Shown here: piece by piece, positions 1 to 6,258 of the stretch | Position numbering within the stretch: the first letter of the stretch is position 1 | Layout: every line of letters starts with the position of its first letter | Assembly: GCA_046705265.1 (NCBI GenBank) | Contig: JBJKQL010000060.1 | Location: forward strand, 1 to 12,362 | Reading direction: 5' to 3' | From: JAJYTL01 sp046705265 | GTDB lineage: Bacteria > Pseudomonadota > Alphaproteobacteria > Ferrovibrionales > Ferrovibrionaceae | DNA: 12,362 nucleotides | The notes under the pieces: generated by a model | Databases searched by the model: none | Told to the model about the DNA's origin: nothing | The model's input: only the letters and a program-made list of their open reading frames with translations | Program-made: the position numbers and the translations under genes

Positions 1-104
1 ATACATATAATACATTGATATAACACACATAACGCAACAACCTCTTCCGCCTCCCCACCACCCCCCGGCCCAGATATCCAATCCCCCATCCATCACGATA
101 GCCC

Positions 105-127
105 TATAATCTATGTAACCGCTTCCA
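105..127 (+). promoter_or_regulatory. Candidate -10 box and LacI-family operator upstream of the LacI-type gene
   Basis: An exact TATAAT hexamer lies at 105-110. It is followed at 114-127 by TGTAACCGCTTCCA, which matches 13 of 14 positions of the LacI-family cre consensus TGWAARCGYTWNCA and has the usual central CG. An operator just downstream of a -10 box would block initiation, which fits autorepression by the LacI-family gene starting at 249. Weak points: no good -35 hexamer is visible at 16-18 bases spacing (the region is a C-run), and the operator halves match at only 5 of 7 positions. A second overlapping dyad, CTATGT (111-116) with ACATAG (127-132), covers the same site. Confidence 0.45.
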
Positions 128-248
128 CATAGGCTGCGCTTTGGACTTTTGGCTTTCTGAAATTTGGTGTATCAGAATGCCATCCTGAAGATTGAGATCG
201 TTCTCCACCGGAATCCCAAAAAGGCATTGGCTGGCAAGGCGGCGAAAG

Positions 249-1352
249 ATGACCAAGCGCAAGCGTAAGGCTGACCAGCCGGCGAGCGGGCGTCGACATA
301 CGGTTACAAGCAAGGAGATCGCACGCGAGGCCGGCGTTTCTACAGCGACGGTCTCTCGTGTCTTCAATCAGCCGGAAAAAGTACGGCCTGCCACTCGTGA
401 GTTGGTGCTGAAGATCATGAAGCGCCACCACTATGTTTCAGACGGCATGGCGGTAGCCCTCGCTTCACGACGTTCGCAGATGCTTGGCTTGATAATACCG
501 ACCATCACGAATTCGATCTACGCGTCTTGCACGCAAGCACTTAAACGTATTGCCCAGGATGCCGGATATTCGGTCCTCATCGGTATTTCAGAGTATTCGG
601 TGGAGCACGAGGATATGCTGATACATCGGCTCATGGAACGCCGAATTGAGGGTTTAATTCTAACGGGCGCGGAACGTGATCCTCTCCTTTATGAGAAGAT
701 CAGGCACAACAACCTGCCATTTGTGGTCACATGGCAGCTGGTGCACGATAACGAGTTTCCTTCAGTATCTTTCGATAATTATAAGGCTGCGCGGACAGCG
801 GTTGAGCACCTGGTTAGCTTGGGTCATCGCCGGATTGGCCTCATTTGTGGGCGCACGGACGTCAATGACCGTGCGCGTGATCGTCGTCGCGGTTATGAAG
901 CCGTGCTCCGAAAATATGGCATCGATGTGGACGCTCGGCTGATCTTCGAACGTGACTTTGAGTTTGTTGAAGGGCGAGCGGCAATGAACCGGCTTCTGAG
1001 CATCGATCCCAGGCCAACCGCGGCATTTTGCGCAAATGATATTCAGGCGATCGGTGCGCTTTACGAATGTCGAGAGTCGGGCATCCGGGTACCAGAGGAT
1101 TTATCAATCATCGGCTTTGATGATCTGCCCATTGCCCAATACACTTGGCCCCAGCTGACCACCATCCGCGTACCAGCAAGCGAGATGGGCCGCCGCGCGG
1201 CGGAAAGCTTGCTGACGGCGCTCAAGACAGGCCAGCCGCCACTTTCGGTCGAGCTTCCGACAGACCTTATCATTCGCGGATCAACGGCGGCACCACAGGC
1301 CACAAAGGGACGTCCGCAACGTGCTCGAATACCGAAGTCAGCATCCGTATAA
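249..1352 (+). CDS. LacI-family transcriptional regulator
   Basis: A 367-residue cytoplasmic DNA-binding repressor, the normal LacI/GalR length. The helix-turn-helix covers about residues 18-40 (TVTSKEIAREAGVSTATVSR), followed by a hinge helix at about 66-75 with Leu71 in the position of the base-intercalating leucine. A periplasmic-binding-protein-like effector domain runs from about 77 (MLGLIIPTITNS) to 345, with typical strands such as GLILTG, RRIGLICG, TAAFCAND (258-264) and LSIIGFDD (285-292). I chose ATG 249 because it has AAGGCGG upstream; a TTG at 192 in the same frame would only add 19 unconserved residues. The tail after residue 350 is basic and probably disordered. The family usually senses a sugar or sugar derivative, but the ligand cannot be read here and no catabolic genes lie beside it. 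The next gene downstream runs the opposite way, so its target is either off-window upstream or elsewhere. Confidence 0.93.
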   Translation: MTKRKRKADQPASGRRHTVTSKEIAREAGVSTATVSRVFNQPEKVRPATRELVLKIMKRHHYVSDGMAVALASRRSQMLGLIIPTITNSIYASCTQALKRIAQDAGYSVLIGISEYSVEHEDMLIHRLMERRIEGLILTGAERDPLLYEKIRHNNLPFVVTWQLVHDNEFPSVSFDNYKAARTAVEHLVSLGHRRIGLICGRTDVNDRARDRRRGYEAVLRKYGIDVDARLIFERDFEFVEGRAAMNRLLSIDPRPTAAFCANDIQAIGALYECRESGIRVPEDLSIIGFDDLPIAQYTWPQLTTIRVPASEMGRRAAESLLTALKTGQPPLSVELPTDLIIRGSTAAPQATKGRPQRARIPKSASV

Positions 1353-1408
1353 AAAGTAGTTCCGGTTGAGATGCTTTAGTCGATGTTAGGCTCCAGTGGC
1401 GACTATTG

Positions 1409-1457
1409 GTCCAGCCTCCGACGCTGGACTAGGGAGTCGGTGTTCTAAGGCGCCTTA
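1409..1457. repeat. Inverted repeats between the LacI-type gene and the truncated gene
   Basis: Two dyads occupy the convergent space. GTCCAGC (1409-1415) pairs with GCTGGAC (1423-1429) across a 7-base loop, and TAAGGCGCCTTA (1446-1457) is a perfect 12-base palindrome. Neither is followed by a T-run on either strand, so a classic intrinsic terminator is not supported. They sit directly beyond the point where the minus-strand gene ending at 1462 is cut short, so they may mark the edge of a rearrangement as well as a possible transcription end. Confidence 0.35.
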
Positions 1458-1461
1458 ATGC

Positions 1462-1614
1462 TTAGGCGAAGCCATGAAGCACTGAGAAATTGGCCTGCGA
1501 CGCGAGCACTTCAGGCTGACGCCTGCTTGCCACAGCCACTTCGATGCCCTTGCGGGCGAACATACGGGCCAGTGCCTGGCCGACCGCGCCGAAACCTATA
1601 ATTGCGTAGGTCAT
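1462..1614 (-). pseudogene. Truncated NAD(P)-binding oxidoreductase (N-terminal Rossmann fragment)
   Basis: Read on the minus strand from ATG 1614, this gives 50 residues beginning MTYAIIGFGAVGQALARMFA and ending with TAA at 1462-1464. The glycine-rich loop GFGAVGQA (residues 7-14), the beta-strand start and the following basic stretch ASRRQP (29-34) are those of the NADP-binding domain of the NADPH-dependent F420 reductase/NAD-binding domain 2 family, which usually reaches about 200 residues. Only the first beta-alpha-beta unit is left. A good ribosome site (GGAAAGG, 5 bases before ATG) is preserved. It lies 101 bases downstream of the short-chain dehydrogenase on the same strand, so it was probably the second gene of an operon whose 3' part was deleted. 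A product of this size is unlikely to work. It could be mistaken for noise, but the motif, start and ribosome site agree. Confidence 0.72.
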
Positions 1615-1715
1615 GTTACCTTTCCGATCCGTGTTGAAGTTGATCGCCCGGAATGATCCAGGCGCGATAAGGGTCTTCCCGGAGTGTCAGGCACCCACAC
1701 GCTTTCGGCGCGATT

Positions 1716-2450
1716 TCAGATGGCCGAGAAGCCTCCGTCGACAGACAACTCCAGCCCATTCACGAAGCTCGAATCGTCTGAAGCAAGAAACAGCGCGGCC
1801 GTCGCAATTTCCTCAGGACGCCCCATCTTTCCCCGCGGGATCAGCGATTCGAACATCCGCTTCCCCTCCTCGTCGAGAACTTGGTCCTGCATCGGTGTGG
1901 CGATTGGCCCCGGGTGCAGCACGTTCACCCGGATATTCCTGCCCTTCAGCTCGTTGAGCCACCCGCGTGCGAATGCATGCAACGCCGCCTTGCTCGCCGC
2001 ATACACACTGTAACCAGGAAAACCTTTCACCGAAGCAACTGATCCGGTCATGAAGATCGATCCGCCATCGTTGAACAGCGGCAACGCCTTTTGCACCGTG
2101 AACAACGTGCCGCGCGTATTAAGGCCGAAGGTCTCGTCGAAATGCCGCTCGGTAATCTCGCCTAGTGGGACGGCTTCGCCCGTGCCGGCGCTCGCATACA
2201 GGATGTCGATCTTGCCCTTTTCCCGCTTGACTGTATCGAACAGGCGGTCGAGGTCGTCGAGATTGGACGCATCGCCGCGCACGCCGGTCACGTTCCGGCC
2301 AATCAGCCTGACGGCCTCGTCGAGCGCCTCCTGCCTCCGGCCCGTGATGAAAACGTAGGCGCCTTCTCCAACGAACCGCTTGGCGCTCGCCAGCGCCATG
2401 CCGCTCGATCCGCCCGTGATGACCGCAACCTTACCCTCGAGCTTTCCCAT
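1716..2450 (-). CDS. Short-chain dehydrogenase/reductase (SDR), classical type
   Basis: A 244-residue cytoplasmic oxidoreductase of ordinary classical-SDR length. Visible motifs are the cofactor loop TGGSSGMA (12-19), TGRR (36-39) with two arginines that favour NADP(H), the ASAG variant of the NAG motif (86-89), Asn111, catalytic Ser137, and Tyr150-x3-Lys154 (YAASK). The HPGPIATPM stretch (179-187) and the C-terminal SVDGGFSAI are also typical. ATG 2450 is chosen because AGGAGA sits 5 bases upstream and MGKLEGKVAVITGG is the usual SDR beginning; the open frame runs on to 2696 but with no SDR character. The third glycine of the TGxxxGxG loop is Ala19, which is tolerated in some SDRs. The substrate is unknown. 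It diverges from a LysR-type gene that may control it and precedes a truncated dinucleotide-binding gene. Confidence 0.95.
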   Translation of the reverse strand: MGKLEGKVAVITGGSSGMALASAKRFVGEGAYVFITGRRQEALDEAVRLIGRNVTGVRGDASNLDDLDRLFDTVKREKGKIDILYASAGTGEAVPLGEITERHFDETFGLNTRGTLFTVQKALPLFNDGGSIFMTGSVASVKGFPGYSVYAASKAALHAFARGWLNELKGRNIRVNVLHPGPIATPMQDQVLDEEGKRMFESLIPRGKMGRPEEIATAALFLASDDSSFVNGLELSVDGGFSAI

Positions 2451-2794
2451 GACTTCTCCTTTCGTCGTGTCGGACAGCATCTCTGTTCCCATTCGCGACA
2501 TGATGCTTCCTTCAAGCTCTGCCTTTGGCTCCTCCGGGGAGACCCCCGACAAGCTCGAAATGGGTCCGCCGGTCTCAGGCGTCGAGTGCGGAAGCGCGCA
2601 CATCGGTGGTGCGAAATCGATCCGACTGGACGACTGACGCCCGCCGCGGCGATCGGTGTCCGCTTTTGTTCGGAATTGAGCCGCGCTTGTCGGCATAGGC
2701 TATGATGGGCTCCGTGTTGCCCACATACGAGAGGCTGTTCGATGGTGTTGGACATGGGCTTTGGAAGGCGCACCCCGCGGTGCGGGATTGCACC
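2451..2794. promoter_or_regulatory. Divergent intergenic region between the SDR and LysR-type genes
   Basis: These 344 bases should contain both promoters and, by analogy with other LysR-type pairs, the regulator's binding site. Visible elements are a small dyad ATAGGCTAT (2695-2703) and a stronger hairpin, CGCACC (2769-2774) with GGTGCG (2779-2784) around a 4-base loop, placed 10 bases before the chosen LysR start. No convincing -35/-10 pair was found. The minus-strand frame stays open through most of this stretch and the plus-strand frame from 2702, but both extensions lack family character and I read them as GC-rich chance frames. Confidence 0.4.
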
Positions 2795-3691
2795 ATGATC
2801 GACTGGGACGACGTTCGCCACTTTCTTGCCGTCGCGCGTGAAGGCTCGGTCAGAGCCGCCGCCGAGCGCCTCGGGGTGAACCACACGACCGTGCTGCGGC
2901 GTATCGCCCAGCTTGAGGAGCGCCTGGGTGCGCGGATGTTCGAGAAGCAGCCCTCAGGCTATCGTCTGACGAATGCGGGCGAGGAGGTCCTCCAGTTCGC
3001 GGAGCAGATGGAGGCGTCGTCGAATCGGCTGGAGACGCGGGTCTTCGGGCGCGACCAGGGCGTACGCGGACTCTTGCGAGTGACACTGGCGCCGATCCTC
3101 GCGACGCACTTGCTCATGCCAGACTTCGCCGAGTTTGCGCGTCTGCATCCGGACATCGAGATGGAAATCTTGTCGTCCGGCGAGTTGGCAAATCTGACCA
3201 ACCGAGAGGCCGACGTCGCGATCCGCGTCGTCTACGACCGCAAAACCCTGCCGCTCAATCTTCACGGCCTGAAGGGACCGGAGCTGTTCGGCGGCATCTA
3301 CATGTCCCGCGATCGACTAGCCGCGTGCCGTGCGGGCGCTCCTGACCCCATCCGGTGGATCGTCATAAGCATTCATGGAATCCCGGACTGGGCCCGCGAG
3401 GGTGAGGTTCGCACCACGGGGGTTCCATTCACGACCACGGACGCCGAGGCGCAGATCGTTGCAGTACGGCAAGGGCTCGGCATCACGACACTACCGTGCT
3501 TCATCGGAGATGCCGACCCCCTACTGGTGAGGGTGCCGGGCACCGACCTGCACATATTTGGAACGCTCTGGATTCTGACGCAGGGTGAGACCCGCAAGAC
3601 GAAGCGCGTGCGGCTCCTCACTGAGTTCGTATCCCGCAGGCTCGCCGCGTACGCGCCGCTTCTCGCGGGACTGTCTCTATCGCGCGACTGA
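2795..3691 (+). CDS. LysR-family transcriptional regulator
   Basis: A 298-residue regulator, the typical LysR length. The N-terminal winged helix-turn-helix (about 1-60) reads MIDWDDVRHFLAVAREGS, then AAAERLGVNHTTVLRRIAQL with the conserved sequence up to LGARMFEK, followed by the linker helix (to about 88) and a LysR substrate-binding domain (about 90-290). I chose ATG 2795 because IDWDDVRHFLAVA is the standard start; ATG 2702 in frame would add 31 unconserved residues. The ribosome site before 2795 is weak (GCGGGA) and lies in a short hairpin, so initiation may be poor or start upstream. The effector domain is of the shorter kind seen in regulators of SDR and quinone-reductase genes. It is divergent from the SDR at 2450, its likely target. 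The inducer cannot be deduced. Confidence 0.93.
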   Translation: MIDWDDVRHFLAVAREGSVRAAAERLGVNHTTVLRRIAQLEERLGARMFEKQPSGYRLTNAGEEVLQFAEQMEASSNRLETRVFGRDQGVRGLLRVTLAPILATHLLMPDFAEFARLHPDIEMEILSSGELANLTNREADVAIRVVYDRKTLPLNLHGLKGPELFGGIYMSRDRLAACRAGAPDPIRWIVISIHGIPDWAREGEVRTTGVPFTTTDAEAQIVAVRQGLGITTLPCFIGDADPLLVRVPGTDLHIFGTLWILTQGETRKTKRVRLLTEFVSRRLAAYAPLLAGLSLSRD

Positions 3692-4005
3692 CGCGCGGCA
3701 GGTCGCTGGCGACGTTTGCCGTAATTCGGTCGGAAGCCGAGCTGCGATCCCTTCAAACGACGTCGCGGTCAATCCGTCGCGCTGCTGACGGTAGTTTTCG
3801 GCTACGTCGGCGGTGCGGCAGTGCCTCCGCAACAGCGGCTGTGCCACCGCTGCGGCCGTCGCCTGGACCAACGCGGCTTGATTGGCCGGCCTCCGCCGCA
3901 GGCCGAATGCCGGGGTTCTCGTCAAAGCGTCCAAAAGTCGACAGGCCGATTTCCACCCAAACTCGGCATTTGTCCGCCCGGCTGGCAAGGTTCGGAATGA
4001 GGCAG
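3692..4005. other. Gene-free stretch between convergent LysR-type and AraC-type genes
   Basis: These 314 bases lie between two convergent genes. Open frames exist on both strands but none has a ribosome site, a recognisable domain or a convincing composition. The segment around 3810-3880 is rich in GC dyads (for example AGCGG/CCGCT near the middle) without a following T-run, so it may help end transcription from both sides but is no clear terminator. The GTG-initiated minus-strand frame from 3956 begins like a flavin-dependent luciferase-type oxidoreductase for eight residues only, which is too little to call a remnant. Confidence 0.4.
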
Positions 4006-4839
4006 TCAGACGCGGATCGGAATCCAGATGGTCACGCCGCCATTGCCGGTTCGCGGATCAAAGGTGTCGTTGTGCCGCTCGAAGCTCGGCCCTTCGATAG
4101 GCGTCTTGCTGCTCTTCGGAAACCAGTCGTCCCAGATTGCTTGGTAGGTTTCCCGGATCTGGGTGACATGACCGTCGTGCGGAAAGACCGCATAGGTTGC
4201 GGGTTGAATTCTGATCTTGATGCAACCCTTGGGTACGTTGACAAACTTCGTCACGCCGGCGGCGCAGACATATTCAATGCCGTCGTCATTCGAGCTGGTG
4301 GCGATGCCGACCGGCGGCTCGGCGATCTTATCGTCGATCTCGCCATAAGGCGCGGACATGAACCGTTCCCATTGGCCGGCGATATTCTGCGCGTCCCTGT
4401 ACGGCACATGCTCGCATAAGCCTACGAACAGAAGCTCTCCCACCTTCTCGAATCGCGGCTCTTCCAGCTTCATCGCTTTGGCCTCCAGGTGACGAATGGC
4501 ATCGACGAGCTTCAGCCCTTCGATGGATTGGGATCTGCGCACTTCCTCCGGCGTTCTGCCGAACTGGGCCTTGAAGGCGCGGGAGAGGCCCTCGTGACTC
4601 GCATAACCGCTGTCCAGGGCGACGCTCAGAATATCGTTTGCGCCGGAAGCGAGTGCATAGGCCGCTTCAGTAAGCCTTCGTCCCCGCAGATATTCGACGA
4701 CAGACAGGTCTGCGGCTTCGCCGAACGCATGCGCAAGATGGAAACGCGAGACGGCGCAATATCTTGCGATCTGATCGAGTGTCAGATCGTGGTGCAGGTT
4801 GCGTTCGATGATGAACAGCGCTTTGTTGGTAACCGACAT
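4006..4839 (-). CDS. AraC-family regulator with C-terminal GyrI-like effector-binding domain
   Basis: A 277-residue protein with two parts. Residues 1-105 form an N-terminal AraC double helix-turn-helix: LTLDQIARYCAVSRFHLAHAF (first helix pair, 19-39), then DILSVALDSGYASHEGLSRAFK (second pair, 69-90) and FGRTPEEVR (93-101). Residues from about 125 to 277 match the GyrI-like/AraC effector-binding fold, ending in ETYQAIWDDWFP and a long acidic-aromatic tail. This order (DNA-binding first, GyrI-like last) is that of Rob-type regulators, which bind small hydrophobic compounds. The start has GGAAGAA about 5 bases before ATG 4839, and the protein begins right at the helix leading into the DNA-binding domain. 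Nothing lies next to it in the same direction, so its target is unknown. It may regulate itself or a distant efflux or stress gene. Confidence 0.93.
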   Translation of the reverse strand: MSVTNKALFIIERNLHHDLTLDQIARYCAVSRFHLAHAFGEAADLSVVEYLRGRRLTEAAYALASGANDILSVALDSGYASHEGLSRAFKAQFGRTPEEVRRSQSIEGLKLVDAIRHLEAKAMKLEEPRFEKVGELLFVGLCEHVPYRDAQNIAGQWERFMSAPYGEIDDKIAEPPVGIATSSNDDGIEYVCAAGVTKFVNVPKGCIKIRIQPATYAVFPHDGHVTQIRETYQAIWDDWFPKSSKTPIEGPSFERHNDTFDPRTGNGGVTIWIPIRV

Positions 4840-5787
4840 CGTTTCTTCCGTTTCCGGACAAAACGAATGTTAGCGGTTTCGGGATCCTCGCGCTTGACCG
4901 GAATTGCGGTCCAGCCGGATTTACTGGCGGCACGAATATCCGCGTGATGGCCAGCGGGCACGCGGGCGGCCATCCCGACAAATGGCCGGGATGGGACGTT
5001 CGGAGCGACAGCAAGATTGCGACGGCCAACGGCTCCTATTGGCCGGGCGGTCATTTATGGCATCGCCATTGCTGCCGCCGCGAGGTGTTCCACCTGTGGT
5101 CCGCGAATGGCCGGAACTCCCTCTACGCGCCGGCGACTCTTTTGACGACGCACAGTCGAATGAGTCCGGTCAGGGCAATGGCCGGCGGCGGCACTTTGAA
5201 CTGTCCGCTCGGACAAGTTTGATAGGGTCGAATCCACCGAGACTGTGTGAAAGCACTGTTCTTAATCGTGGGCATCTATCTTGCCTATGCCCGTACGGAG
5301 AGGAAGCTTCCAGGTAGCCCCCAACCAGCCAGGATCGCAATCGTCCCATTGGCTGATCCCTGAAGCAGACAGCCCAGGTTCGTAGGCGTGAGATGACCGA
5401 TTAGGCGTCGCCGCCAAAACACCGCATAGCTTGGCACTCTCGGGTTTGCGACGTTAAAGCCTGCAAATTTAAGGCATTCAGCTTCCCCTCAACCTCCTAC
5501 ACCTGTATCGACTCGTGACCATTAGTTTGGCAAGTGCGGATCGGCGGTGCTTCACAACGGCGCACCATCAGAACTCCATAAGATTTAAGGATGCTGGGCG
5601 TTCGTGGCGGCAAGTCCCGCATTTTGATACAAAACGCGTTTGCGACTGCCCATGAAGTGCACTACAAGAAAATGATCAGGCGTAATAGAGTTGGAGTGGA
5701 TAGCGTTTCATTATTTTGACCGGTGGTGCGGACCCCGGGGACTGATGACCGGTAGCATCATCCACCGCTGTCAGGGGGGAGCTCGCA
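4840..5787. other. Long gene-poor stretch upstream of the YtkA-like gene
   Basis: This is the largest gap, 948 bases. Frames of 60-137 codons occur at 4904-5317 on both strands, but they overlap each other, lack ribosome sites and match no family I know. The 4940-5220 part is GC-rich and carries several GGCCGG-containing repeats. From about 5320 the composition becomes more AT-balanced, as expected of regulatory DNA. A 10-base palindrome AAACGCGTTT lies at 5632-5641, about 147 bases before the next gene, and could be a LacI-type operator. A GTG-started 38-codon frame at 5247-5363 with a hydrophobic beginning is possible but unsupported. No convincing promoter was found. Confidence 0.4.
5103..5122. 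repeat. GAATGGCCGGAA-type intergenic repeat, copy 1
   Basis: GCGAATGGCCGGAACTCCCT. It resembles the copy at 9131-9151 (GTGAACGGCCGGAAACTCCCT), differing by two substitutions and one extra A. It is outside any supported gene. Confidence 0.4.
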
Positions 5788-6258
5788 ATGAGGAAAACGC
5801 TTGGGTACGTTCTTGGCGCCGCCGTTCTCGCGGCAGCCTTGGCTATGCCGGCGATTACCGCAACAGCAATGGAGATGTCTGGAACTCCCGCCCATTTCTC
5901 TCCCACCCGGACCGCTTACAGCGCAGACCATGCTTTTCTCGTCAAACTCCTGAGCGTGCCGAAGCCCATCCTGTTCGAAAAATATTTCTCCCTTAAGTTC
6001 GCGGTTTACAACGGTCATCATCCTGGCACGCCGTTGCCCAACGCCTCGATGCGCATCTTTGCCGGAATGCGTCACGGCCTCAAGCACGGCTTTGCGCACG
6101 GCATGCAATCGTCACCGAAAATATCCAGCCACAACGGTGTGTTTACCGTGCAGGGCATGTATTTCACCATGATGGGCCCCTGGGTCCTTAAGATGTGGGT
6201 CACTGATGGCTCAAGGCACGGCATTGTCTATTTCAAACTTCCTTGTTGCGGCGCTTGA
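5788..6258 (+). CDS. Secreted Met/His-rich YtkA-like domain protein
   Basis: A 156-residue exported protein. It has a signal peptide (residues 1-27: basic MRK, hydrophobic LGAAVLAAALAMPAI, then ATA before the likely cut), and a mature part of about 128 residues. The region 66-152 has the pattern of a YtkA-like immunoglobulin-type beta-sandwich: FSLKFAVYNG, LPNASMRIFAGMRHGLKHG, ISSHNGVFTVQGMYFTMMGPWVLKMWVTDG, HGIVYFKLPCC. It is rich in Met (11) and His (9), with two nearby tryptophans (W132, W137) and a C-terminal CysCys pair, features that suggest metal contact or redox chemistry in the periplasm. The start ATG 5788 follows AGGGGGGAG by 6 bases. Its TGA overlaps the ATG of the di-heme protein by one base (TGATG), so the two are translationally coupled and probably act together. 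The family assignment comes from the pattern alone. Alternatives are FixH/CopC-like copper or oxidase accessory proteins. Confidence 0.82.
   Translation: MRKTLGYVLGAAVLAAALAMPAITATAMEMSGTPAHFSPTRTAYSADHAFLVKLLSVPKPILFEKYFSLKFAVYNGHHPGTPLPNASMRIFAGMRHGLKHGFAHGMQSSPKISSHNGVFTVQGMYFTMMGPWVLKMWVTDGSRHGIVYFKLPCCGA

Noticed and set aside
1381..1460. Possible tRNA or small structured RNA because of two dyads
   Set aside because: No T-loop GTTCRA motif, no acceptor stem and no cloverleaf could be drawn.
3753..3956. Minus-strand frame starting MEIGLSTFG, like a luciferase-type flavin oxidoreductase
   Set aside because: The likeness covers only about eight residues from a GTG without ribosome site, and the following residues do not continue the family pattern.
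4904..5317. Plus-strand 137-codon frame in the long gap
   Set aside because: No ribosome site, overlaps other chance frames on both strands, Arg/Pro/Ser-rich composition, and no motif.
5247..5363. GTG-started 38-codon frame with a hydrophobic start (VKALFLIVGIYLAYA)
   Set aside because: Could be a single-pass small membrane protein, but there is no clear ribosome site, no homologue I recognise and no context; left out as a gene.
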